Of a DNA stretch of 64,000 nucleotides, positions 22,196-33,100 are shown piece by piece (the first letter of the stretch is position 1; each line of letters opens with the position of its first letter). The position numbers were made by a program, and so were the translations under genes. The stretch covers positions 1,054,001-1,118,000 of the forward strand of contig CP103021.1 of the NCBI GenBank assembly GCA_024752435.1, given 5' to 3'. The notes below the pieces were generated by a model, which did no database searches, was not told the origin of the DNA, and worked only from the letters and a program-made list of their open reading frames with translations. This stretch comes from Allantophomopsis cytisporea (taxonomy: Eukaryota > Ascomycota > Leotiomycetes > Phacidiales > Phacidiaceae).

Positions 22196-23679
22196 ATGGG
22201 TTTCAAGAGCATCATCGGTCTTGCTCTTTTGAGCCTCAAGTAAGTTAGCCGCAAAGATATGACATTCAAAGTCCCTATATGCTATTCTTTCCTTCAATAG
22301 ATAGATTAACAAGGCTTGATATTTTTCGAAGAGAGTTGAACTGACAAAATAGCTCCGTCATCGCTGTCCCAGCTCCAGGTTACCCTGGCTTGAGCTCGTC
22401 CACGAAGACAGAGTCAACGACCCTTCCGCCATACGGGTCCACAACTTCAAGCACCCCTTCTTACAGCAGTCCTACTTCTGAGTCTTCAACCAGCAGTTTT
22501 GAGACATACACTGTCCCAAGCAAGTCATCAAACACTTGGATTAGCTCTTCAACCACTTCTGTCTACACCAGTCTCACGAGTTCTGAGTCCTTGTCCAGCA
22601 GCATTGTAATATACTCAACACCAGCTACCTCGTCCACTATTGTTTGGACTAGCCCTTCACCTACCAGTAGCGCTGGATATAGTACTCTTCCTACATATTC
22701 CAGCAAGAGTAGTATTTGGAGCACCTCAAGCACTTCCACCAGCGTCTACAGCACGCCATTGTCCTCCTCCTCCACGTCAATTGAGACAACTACAAGCAAG
22801 ACTACGCCTGGCTACCCAAGTTTGTCCCCTTCCTCAAAAAGCTCAACCACTTACTCTACTCCATCATCTTCCGAAATCACCACATCGACCTACTCTATCC
22901 CAACGACCAGCTCCAAGACAACTTCTACCTTCTCCACTCCCACAACAAGTAGCGCCCAGTACTACTGGTCTTCATCATCGAGCTCAACGTACTCTACTCC
23001 AGTGACTAGCTCCAAGAGTACGTGGTATTCCTCCTCAACTTCAACCTACACTGTTCCGACGACTAGCTCCAAAAGTACCTGGGTCGCATCCACAACCCCA
23101 TCAACTACCTCCAAGTCTACCTGGTCTACTTCTTCAGCTCCGTCCTACTCTACTCCAGTAACTAGCCTTGCGAGCAGTTCTTTGACATCCTCGATCCCAG
23201 GATACTCAAGTCTTTCTTCCAGCACCAAGATTGTTTGGTCTTCTACTACTTCAGCTACCCCAGGTTACCCAACTCCTTCTAGCACCAAGACCACGCCAAC
23301 TTCTTATTCATCCTCAACCCCAGGCTACTCAAGTCTATCATCGAGTACCAAGACTACACCAACTCCTTATACATCAACAACTATCTCGACGAGTAGCTCT
23401 TCTACCTCCTCAACCCCAGGTTATTCAAGTTTATCCTCCAGCACAAAGACGGTTTGGAGTTCTACATCATCTACTCAAACTTACCCAATTTCATCTTCAA
23501 GCACCGAGACTTCCCACTCCTACTCTTACTCTTCTTCTTCAACTCCAGGCTACCCAAGCCTATCCTCTAGCACCAAGACAACTACTATTCTTTCCACATC
23601 TACTCCAATTGGCTACACATCTCTCACACCATACCAGACTCCAACCCCAACCCCGTCCACCAGCAGCGCCGAATATTAA
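22196..23679 (+). CDS. Secreted Ser/Thr-rich mucin-like cell-surface protein
   Basis: Exons 22196-22239 and 22353-23679 with a 113-nt intron (GTAAGT donor, AAAATAG acceptor, phase 2) give 456 aa. The spliced N-terminus MGFKSIIGLALLSLNSVIA is a signal peptide with predicted cleavage before VPAPGYPGL. The rest is Ser, Thr, Pro and Tyr with almost no other residues, and repeats of the type PGYSSLSSSTKT occur several times (mainly about 265-430), alternating with VWSS and TSSKS spacers. Dense O-mannosylation at the wall or in the matrix is expected. There is no C-terminal hydrophobic GPI signal (it ends in SSAEY), so it is probably released or held non-covalently. Adhesin-like or effector-like roles are speculation. 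Without the intron no signal peptide exists. Confidence 0.82.
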
Positions 23680-25291
23680 ACTAGCTGCTAGGATTACCGA
23701 GCCAATGGAACCGACTGAAATGACTCATTGTTGTGTGTCCTGATTTGGATGTTATCTACACTCGTTCAGCTTGCGATTTTTGTGTGTTTCTTCTTCGATT
23801 ACGCGGTCTCGGGGAAATGCAGCTGGATTTGACACAATAGAAAGATAAAAATGAAATTCGTTTTATTGCTTTCCATGCTAAGTGACCTATGCCAGATGAT
23901 GTCCTCAAATCAGGTTGATTTGCAGGGTGATGAAAGATTAAAAGCCGAAAGGTTATAACATCAAACTCTTTATAACTAGGAACGTATCGTATAGCTGCAT
24001 GCTCCAATTGTTTACCTTCACTTATCTTCTCCATATTAAGGAATATATCGACCTCAATGAGAAGACTGAGTATTTGATTAGTGAAGTCGTCCAATTCATC
24101 TTATTATACTATTGCATAATTCCTGGACTAAGTGTTCCAATTCTTGGATCAACATTAAACTAGTCCCCTACGAATACGGGCGCGGATACGCCAGAAAACG
24201 GTATATAATTCAGCTTCACAGCAGTGCCGAGTTTGGAATCTGAAAGCAAAAACACAGTCATCAATTTACAATATTCAGCAGCCGTCAAGTGGCAGGACGT
24301 GATGGTGGTTTTTGCCTCCATTGTCAACATTTCACTTCTCATCATCATCAGATCGAGCCAAAAATGAAATACCCGTACATTTGAAATATGCTCTTCATTT
24401 CCATAAAACTACCCATTAGCGTATAGTTCATAACTTGAGTGGTATTATGAACGAGATGATACGATATATATAACCGCACGATGACAATGAGAAAGGAGGT
24501 TCAGGCCAATGTCTGAGGGTGACCACGTATAATAGAGCTATCCGTTAATTAACCTTCGTAGATAACATGTAAACATGAAGTCTATGCGAATTCGCTGCTC
24601 AATATAATCCTCCTAGAGAATGAACCCATCGTAGTAGAGAGCTTGGAGGTGGCATCGGGTAGTAGTACAATCGAATCCAAGTGTACAATATCAAGTGCTT
24701 TTGGTGGGTTGAGGATAACACCAATCGCTAGACCAAGGCAACCTCATTGTTCCATATGATCGAGATAGCATACATTGAAAACTACACAACTTTTAATTCC
24801 GATTTGTGGGAATGCTGAGCTTTATCGAATCTTGGACTCTGGCCAAATTGCTTATTTTGAACTTATCAACGCGTATTGCGAGACAAGTAGTCAACGCACC
24901 CAAGCACTATTGTTATCTGTCACCACCATTGTCTTTATCATCATTATTGCATCTCTCATTGCCTGTATAGCGAGTAGAGTATTAGAGCAGCTACGTTACG
25001 AATCTATTCCTTATAACCGCTCATCTACACATGCTTAATACTTGTATGGTCGCGTGGGAGAGGATGTGAGACATAAGCAGCCAGTACGATGATTCACAAG
25101 CGATCTGTTAGTTATCAAACCACAGGAATTACATATGCACAAATATCTTGCGAAATAAGCACTTAGTTATTGCTTGCACGCTTTATTTCGTAATCGAGTA
25201 TGTGTGCCCATAACATTTTCCCAGCCATTTGTATAATGGCAACCCATAAACCAACTCCAAACTCCATGCGTGACAGATCGTCTAACATTAT
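23680..25291. other. Intergenic region
   Basis: No gene with an ATG start is supported. An open frame at 24775-25038 encodes a plausible membrane segment (LLLSVTTIVFIIIIASLIAC) but begins with TTG after an in-frame TAG and has no ATG, so it may be chance or a lone exon. The rest is AT-rich. Confidence 0.55.
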
Positions 25292-26041
25292 CTATGCCTT
25301 CTCCAACTTCTTCTCAATCTCTTTCAACAAGCTGACCAGGTCCGCCTCATTACCCTCCATCTCTAATCCCCTGCTAACCCATTCCTTCGCCTCCTCTGTC
25401 CTGCCCATCTCCATCAAACATCTTCCACGTCTCCACCATGCCTTCGCATTGCCCACCTTCTTCGCCTCCACACTAGCTTCCGCGTCCAACGCACCCTCAA
25501 CCCACGAATTGCCCGCCATATAAGCCTGCGCTCTGTTGGCGTATAAACCCGCCACCTCATCCCTCAACAGACCCGAGGGCTCCCAGAGCGGACGCTGAAG
25601 TGCCATTTGCAAGCCGAGACTGTATCTCTCAATGGCCTCTAGGTGCTTGCCCTTACGGAACTCCGCATTTCCCGACTCGCGCATCTTGGCGATGGCCGCG
25701 CTGCGCTTTGGGTTGACAGGAACAGGTGGTGGCGGCACCGTCGTCTCGATGCTGATAAGCTGGCGGTGCAGGATGTTAAGTGCCTCGAGCTCTTCGTTCA
25801 TCACACGCGAGGAGCTGTGTGCGCTGATGGCCTTTGAGTACGGGTCGATGCGTAGAGGGAGGAGGGTGAATGTCTCTGAGTCCTCCATTTCGGCGGTCTG
25901 TCCTGTAATATTTTCTTCGGAATTAAATGGGAATTTTGTACGCGACCAGGGGAAAATGTATTGCGCGGTGGTGAGGGCTCCAGATTGGGTGGTTTCTTGA
26001 GAACTGAGATGTGTGTTCTGGGTGTCTTTGTGGTGGTTCAT
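25292..26041 (-). CDS. SEC72: Sec72-like TPR subunit of the ER Sec62/63 post-translational translocon
   Basis: Single exon, up to 249 aa. From about residue 52 it matches the fungal Sec72 pattern: MEDSETFTLLPLRIDPYSKAI, then LEALNILHRQL, a Pro-rich VPPPPVPVNPKRSAAI, and TPR-type helices (GNAEFRKGKHLEAIERYSLGL, AGLYANRAQAYM, NAKAWWRRGRCLMEMGR) to the end. Sec72 sits on the cytosolic face of the ER and binds Hsp70 tails for post-translational import. The first 51 residues are polar and not typical; Met52 (ATG at 25888-25886 on the minus strand) is the more likely start and gives 198 aa. Other TPR co-chaperones are possible, but the N-terminal pattern favors Sec72. Confidence 0.82.
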   Translation of the reverse strand: MNHHKDTQNTHLSSQETTQSGALTTAQYIFPWSRTKFPFNSEENITGQTAEMEDSETFTLLPLRIDPYSKAISAHSSSRVMNEELEALNILHRQLISIETTVPPPPVPVNPKRSAAIAKMRESGNAEFRKGKHLEAIERYSLGLQMALQRPLWEPSGLLRDEVAGLYANRAQAYMAGNSWVEGALDAEASVEAKKVGNAKAWWRRGRCLMEMGRTEEAKEWVSRGLEMEGNEADLVSLLKEIEKKLEKA

Positions 26042-26560
26042 GAGGACAGCTATGTGTTTGCATGACGAGCAAACATGGCGTCGTCGGAATTAAGCTCCCG
26101 CGTGCGCTGGGATGTGAGCCACTGAGCCACTGAGCCACTGAGCGACTGAGCGACACCAGAGTCATGACTGCCAAGCATAGACAAGGCTGGCTGCTTGAAA
26201 GTTCAAGCACCTTTCCATCTCATTATGCATCAGCAACCATTTCTTGTCAGCTGCTGATGTCACAGCCTTGAGGTATGATTCTGTCTTGTACAACCATGTA
26301 GGCATCTGCAAATGGGAACGCCTCCAAGATGGCATAGCCCAGATAGTCATGAGGCAGTGTCTTACTGTCACATAGCAGGAAAAACTATATCATATAAGTC
26401 ATCATCTCTTCGTTTCTTTACTCGTTCTCTACATATATAATCTCCCATATCCTGGGTACCTTGGACAGAAGAACTACCTTTTCAACCAACTATTCATATA
26501 TCTTTTGATGAAGATTGTGACTTTACCAGCAAATCTTATACTACTATCCTGCCGTTCAAA
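26042..26560. other. Intergenic region
   Basis: Promoter flank of SEC72, with an 8-bp tandem repeat and a TATA-like CATATATAAT near 26434. No gene. Confidence 0.6.
26115..26154. repeat. Five tandem 8-bp units (TGAGC[C/G]AC)
   Basis: Three perfect TGAGCCAC units followed by two TGAGCGAC units, 70 bp upstream of the outer Sec72 ATG. It lies in the promoter or leader of that gene. Confidence 0.95.
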
Positions 26561-26659
26561 ATGTTTGGTGTTATTTCTACCATCTTTTATGAGATCTTTG
26601 ATCTCTGGGGGGCATTCCTTACTTGTCTTGGAGGCTGTCTAGAGAGATGCGGACTCTAA
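26561..26659 (+). CDS. Candidate 32-aa micropeptide
   Basis: An ATG in good context (TTCAAAATG) opens 33 codons ending in TAA. The peptide is hydrophobic with three cysteines near its C-terminus (FLTCLGGCLERCGL). A TATA-like element lies about 125 bp upstream. No family is recognized. A short frame of this size can occur by chance; the promoter-like setting and Cys pattern are the only support. Confidence 0.2.
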   Translation: MFGVISTIFYEIFDLWGAFLTCLGGCLERCGL

Positions 26660-29100
26660 GAGAAACATAATGAGAATGCGGTCAGCGTACGAACGGATGG
26701 ACTAAGCAGTCATTCTAATGCTTCTCGGAGATCCCGAGATGGCGATTAATCGACGGTGTATCTCATCCTCCACTTTCCGATTCGAGCACTCTTCAGAAAT
26801 CTCCATTCTATCTGCACAAGATCTTCACATCGACAGAGTGTTGTGTCGTGTTTTATTGCCTATTATTAAGTCTCCAACGATCATCATGCTTCACGTTAGC
26901 ACACAATGTACAACCAATCGCACCAGATACTCATGAACCCCTCAAAACAGAATTCTGTATTCCGACTAGGCCAGCAATTAGATCCTCGTCAAAGACCATG
27001 ACTGGAATGGCGTTTCTGATGATGTTTTTGTTCGTCACAGATTGCTTTATATCTCCATTGTTGGGTAAGTAGAGCCTTTTTTTCACCAGGTCCTGTTTTC
27101 TCACACCAATCGCAACTCACATTCATAATAGAAACCGCTCCCATCATCTTGGTCGCATCACTGGCATAGTCTGAACACAGCAGCTTGAAAGCATAGGTTC
27201 GGTGAGTGGAGGAATATGCAAGGGAGGACTCCTCGGCACCTCGGCATCAAAAGTTCGGCGAGAGGGGTCATATACCGAGAGAAGTTCCTCGGACTTCGAT
27301 ATATCAAATATTGAATTTCAAGACTGCGAACTGAAAAATATTAGTTCTGTATTCCCTGTCCTGTGCGTGGATGTTTCTTAGAGGTCAGTCTTCATGTTCG
27401 CGTTCCTGCACATGCAGAGTTGGCTGCAAGAAATATCGAACCTGGGGCTTTATGCGGGGATTTGACAGGCCAGTTTTTCCGTTTTGTGATTTTTATGGGG
27501 GGGAGGAATTGGAGGTTTATATTGTTTGATATTTCAGAATATAATAAACTATGAGGAAACTTAGCACATTGGGACTTAATCTAGTAGTGATTATAAGTGA
27601 CACAAGGACTTTCAATACCTATGTAATATATATGCTGGGTATCTATGATACTGTACCTCTGGTGACGGATTGAGAACATAGCTCTCAAGCCATGAAGTCA
27701 TATAATGCGGAATATAAGGAGAAGATACCGGATTTATATTTCGGCAAAACAAAAGTTTGGAACAAGTGCTATTCTTTCTCAGCACATGTTCTAAGAAATG
27801 AAAGCTTGGGAATGCACATTAATACATATGATACCGATTTGGCCCAGTACCAAGCTTGCTACTCGTGGATATCCATCAAGTATAAGTTTAAGATGATACA
27901 TGGAACACACATGAAACCCAAGAGGCGTTACTATCCAATCTATCATCCTCCAATACATGAGCATTAACCATCTCAGGACCACAAGCCCACAGGCCTTCTC
28001 AAAGTCATTCAAATTCTCCAGGTAGTGTACATAGGCTACAACTGCTCAACTGTGGTGCATGTAACGATCAACGTTTGCAACTTCTTATGAGCTTAACTAC
28101 CTAGGTATGTTCATACTTTAGCTCATATCTTTATCTTTCCAAGAAGCGCCCCAAACCATTTGTAGTCTACAAGAACTTGGGGACCTATAAGAACTCATGA
28201 GTTTTGGATTGACTCGTCATCAGTACATAAATCATAAGGATTTGTTGAGCATGTAAGTGGTGTTTGAGATTTTTGACTTGGAGATATAACTATAAAAGGT
28301 AAACAACAGTAGAACAGTGTACAGCGACAGGTGAATAGATAATGGGTAGCTTAAGTGGTGTAGGTAATTGCTTGCACAGTGTGAGGGAAGAGTGATCGTC
28401 CCACGGTAAGGAGTTTGGAGGTGCAAAACTGACTGCAATGAAGTCCATTTATACTTGGTCAGGTCGAGTGCACCTTGTGCGGAGACTATGCCAAATCACT
28501 TTCATAAGTAATAGCATGTTCAAAGTATGTACCGAAGCTACGAAATAGTCTGTCTCAACGTAATATGTACTCTATTATGTCTGGTGAGCACTCACAAGGT
28601 CTCCTTCGCAACTGTCGTCTCAGGTTGAGTCAAGTGGGCACTTCATAAATTTGAAATATAACATAGATACTACTGCTGTAACATATGGTTTGGTTGGCTT
28701 GTGAACAATACACAAAGCATTGTAGGTGATAGCTTACTCCAAGCCTTTGATTTACCTAAGAGTGAGAGAGGCATCTCAAGAGGTTGAGCTAAGTATATAT
28801 ATTCCCAAGTCTTCAATTTGAGAATCAATGCAACACCAAAGGTAGACACCCAAAACAAACGTTGTATCGACTACGGGATATGTGAGATGCGGCCTACTTA
28901 AATACAACATTGTGTCATTAGCATCATTCACAGTCACCATCGCTTTCTGCCTCAACACTATTGCTGGACCAGCACTATAGGTTCGTACCAGCATCTTAGA
29001 ATCGTTAGTTGAAGTATCGCAGTTATCCCAATCGCTGCTTGAGGATATAATGAGAGTGACGGGATACATCATAAATGTTTGATTTTGACTGTTCTAAGTT
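26660..29100. other. Gene desert, left part
   Basis: About 2.4 kb without a supported gene. A hydrophobic short frame near 26998-27072 is followed by a GTAAGT (27065-27070) and could be a signal-peptide exon, but I find no convincing second exon. 27195-27300 has imperfect repeats of TTCGG(C/T)GAG and CCTCGGC. A frame of 91 codons at 27692-27967 starts with ATG but has no recognizable content. Confidence 0.55.
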
Positions 29101-30160
29101 CAGGCTATTGACACCAGGAGACGCAGGGCTATATACAATAGATGCTATCAAAGGATTTCTTCTTCCATCGTATAAGACTTGTGTCTGTTTGTATTTGGTA
29201 TAGTCTGTTATAAGTTTGGAACAGGAGTAGTAGTTCGGAACTATTTTGAGTGTCGGCTTATATCGAAGGACGCTCTAAGCCTCCTGTTTTCTCTATCGTC
29301 TTTATATAGTAGTTTATAGATTTCAAGTATATGGATTATAAGACTATATTTACTCCTAGTATATAGTTCTTGTTGTTTATAGAGTTTTTATCTATCAATT
29401 CACTTGTTTGGAATAATTTTACTTGTGGAAAAAATTGTTTCGAATAATCTCTTGTACTCATCAAGCCAATATATATCTCTTCATCTCTCTACAAACTTCA
29501 TATTCATACAACCATCTTCAGTAGGCTTTAAGTGTTGTATATTGGTGCCAAGAAATCATCAATAGTTATCCAACGATTTTTGTCGGTAGCTTGAACGCTT
29601 TTTGATTTCTTTGATATCGACTACGCTACGCCCATCACTACTGACCTTGGCTTCCTGCCCAATACTAACGATATTTCATAAAAATCAGTTCATAAAGATG
29701 AATTCACTTCAGTAGGTATAGGGTAGATTTGACGGCTTGTCCAATCTTATAAGCCTCTTAAATGACGAATTCACTTGAGAACGTAGTCTCACTACCCCCA
29801 TCACCTATACAACACTTGCCCACATAGCAAAATATAATGTTGAGTAGGTATACCGAGATATGTATTGACTCATGAAGTAGAGACCAAATTTCATTAGATA
29901 ATTCTCTGGACTACAATAGCTAAAATGCACTTCATGCTAGACGTCATCTTCTGAGGAAGTCTGTAGCTCAGACACATAAGATATAATAGAATTATTATTT
30001 TCTAAGGGTAGAATCTCCTTCAGAATCATCGTTTTTAAGAAATCTACTGTGGTTGAACAATGACTATTCATAACAAACAGTATCGCAAATGCTACCTTAT
30101 ATCATAAACTAATTTCAAGGTCAAAACGAGCCCCAACTTACAACCAAGACCAAAAAAATA
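29100..30160. repeat. AT-rich, possibly RIP-altered retroelement relic
   Basis: Strongly AT-rich, with many TA dinucleotides and no open frame. TTGGTGCCAAGAA near 29543-29556 has the shape of a tRNA primer-binding site (TGG plus nine bases) and is preceded by TTGTATA, which would be an LTR end (..CA) after C-to-T change. T/C-rich sequence with AAACTTCATATTCATACAACC upstream resembles an LTR tail. No LTR pair or coding domain could be traced. This is a suggestion only. Confidence 0.25.
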
Positions 30161-33100
30161 ACAATGAACTACCATTTGTAAATATTCAGATCACAAGAAC
30201 ACAATTGCAAACACTGCACCTTCAACGTCAAAGCCAACGAAAACAAAATGCTCCTATTCTCACAACAAAACGCGAAACTTACACGCATCCCGACTCCATG
30301 ACGAAAGCTTGCATTCAGAGTATCACAAACTAGCTGTAAGCAAAATCTATAAATACAACAAACATATAAACTACATGAACACGGCATGAAGCATCATCAA
30401 TTAATATAAGCCACATATACATAGTCTATAGTATAGCTGTACAAGCAAGACCTACCTCGTCGGCGCAACATGCATCAAAGTACACCGCAGCGTCCAGCTC
30501 TCCGGACCGCCAGTCCAGCAGCACTCCAGATGCACCGCAGCGACGCACATCTCCTACCTCCGTACCTGACACGGTACCTGACGTCGCAACGCACCATCCG
30601 CCAGCAAAACGAGGGCCACGCAGAAGTCCGAAGGGTCCGCAGTGTTGAAGAGTCCGCGTCTACATACACCTACAGTACAAGGCTCACGACCCTTCTTCCC
30701 GTCTCCCTCCCACCACTTTGGTTTGCATACGTACTCTCAGTGGCACTTGATCAATATCACGGCTGGATTGCCAGTCAAAGCACAATGTCAAAGCGAGGTA
30801 TTTGCTCACTGTAGCAGGCGCGCCACACCGCCTGAGCTCGTGGCTCGTGAGTGTGGTATTGGGGGCTATTGAGATTGAGCATTGGGGGCGAGGAGGGCGG
30901 CGTGGTGGTGGTGGTGACCGTGGAGTTGGGACTGGTGCTTTTGTGGACGCTTACCATTCCCCCCACGATTTGGCGGTGATGCGATGGGACTCTGGATGCT
31001 TACTCGTGCAAGTCGATGCAGATTGGTTCTGAGCATTGGAGCAGGGAGGTACGTTATGTGTGCACAAACCATTGAATGCCAAGATGATAGATTGTGGACG
31101 TGCATAAGGATATGCATATTGCATTTGCACGTTTATTGTTTCTTATGGAGGAGGCTTGATGGGCATGGAGATGGGGTACTACTTGTGTCCAGTACGAACC
31201 CTCGGCAGATGCTGGCGCTGAAGAGAGAGAGAGACATCCACAGGTCTGTGAGTGATTCCCAATAATCTATATCCATCAATCTGACTTCTCGGGGAGGCCA
31301 GATAGACCTTCCAAGGGATGAAAGTCAGGTACAGACAGACAGTAAGTACAGCACATACTGCATGGAGTACATACTCTACATAGTAGTTTTGTACCTGGCA
31401 GCGAGTAGGCACGTTATCCGTTGTTCGTTAATCGTTACTTTCTCCCCAGGCAATTAACGTCTTCGGGGTCCCGTATTACATAGTAGTAATAGACCTCAGC
31501 TGGCCTTTCGGTGAACGGAGGTCCAGATTTAAATAGGGAGATTGGAGAGCGCAGGTCAGAATATGCTTGAACACGCGATTTAATCTATTTACACTCGTGT
31601 TTTAAATGAATGAATGAAGCTTGACATGACAGGCACAAGCATTTCCCGTAATTATGAGCATAACCATCGAATATCATTGCGCCATTCGCCGCGCGCAAAG
31701 CCGGACCTTGCCCGTCCGATCATAATATATCATTGTTTATCATAACATACTGCCTGGTATGAAAACCAGGGAAACAAACAACTTACGAAGGGCTATGGCG
31801 CAACAAGAAAATCTCCCACAGTGAAGGTACTCCGATTTGTCTGCCAGTGTCTGCAAACGATGCTTCGGGCTTGTTCACCGTCGGCGTACAAGTATCGTTC
31901 AGGAAATCGTCACAATGGCGTGGCATAGGATATACCCCAGGTTGTGACGCGAGACATATAGACAGCCATCTCATAGCCGGGGAAGGTTAGCTGTGTCGAT
32001 CGTTCAAAGTGCTGAAGCTATGGGCGCAAGACCAGGAGAGCGAACAGACATGATGGGAAGTGAATATACTGGAATAGATTGAAATAGGGTCTTTTGATGT
32101 TGAGTGCAACCGAGCACAACTGAAGGATCTGGTCACTCGTCCCATTTCTCGAGTGCGCTTCTGAGAGACTACGTATCAGGATGAGGCTACTTTAGCAGGC
32201 CACAGACGTTTTGTCGCGAACAATCGCGGACAGTCGCGCACTTCAGACTCCTCGGCGGACGAGGCTTTGTGGTAGTGATCGCCTGGTAGGCTGGCTAGAC
32301 GCAGCCCCTCTATGCTTCAGAGCAGTAAATTTGACACTATATAGAGATGATAAACCGCAAATACTAGGGAGGCGGCTACGCGGCGTGTCTCTCCCCTCGA
32401 TGACATGGCGGTTTGAGATCTTGAGAGGCGGCGTAAGTGAGGTCGATCATTAACGTTATAGAGTCCTCGACGGCCGCCGGCTACGTCTATATGTCCGAGG
32501 CCTGGACTTCGACTCTTTGGGTCAGGGGAGAGGAATCGCGTCTACACAATGATTCCCGCTACGCTGGACGGCGCTGTAACTGTATTTGAAAGCTTGGGCT
32601 GTGCCGCTCTTTGAAGGCCTTTGCATGGCTTATATGGTTAAGAATACCGACGTTGGAAATTGCTTGCGGAAATACGAAGATCCCTTGCATATCCATACAA
32701 AAGTCATTTCTTCTTGCATTGTGTGCTCGTTGAATGGGCAAGTAAAGGGTTCGGCGTTCATAAGCTACCACCAGAGACAAGGAACACAAAAGTTGATATT
32801 CGACGATGTCACTGACTCTGAGGCCTCCGGAGTTTAGTAGTTGGTTTAAGTAGAAGTGGGAAAGGCGTGCACCAGAGCGACGGTCCCTTTCCTAAATCTT
32901 TGTAGCCGCAACTCTTCAGTGACCCAAGAAAGCATATTGATGTATGAACTTTGAAGTCCGCGCTCTCGATCTTTGTCTAGCCTTTCACGCCATCTGATTT
33001 GGATAGGGCTTAGGATCAGGGGTTGTGTAATTAAAGAAGTCGTTTATAGATGAAGCTGAGACAGAATGCTGTATTTAGAGCCGACAAATTTGGACGACGA

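Noticed and set aside
24775..25038. 87-codon frame with a hydrophobic membrane segment
   Set aside because: Starts with TTG just after an in-frame TAG and contains no ATG; kept only as a remark.
30470..30814. 114-codon frame in GC-rich DNA
   Set aside because: Overlapping frames on both strands and no recognizable content.
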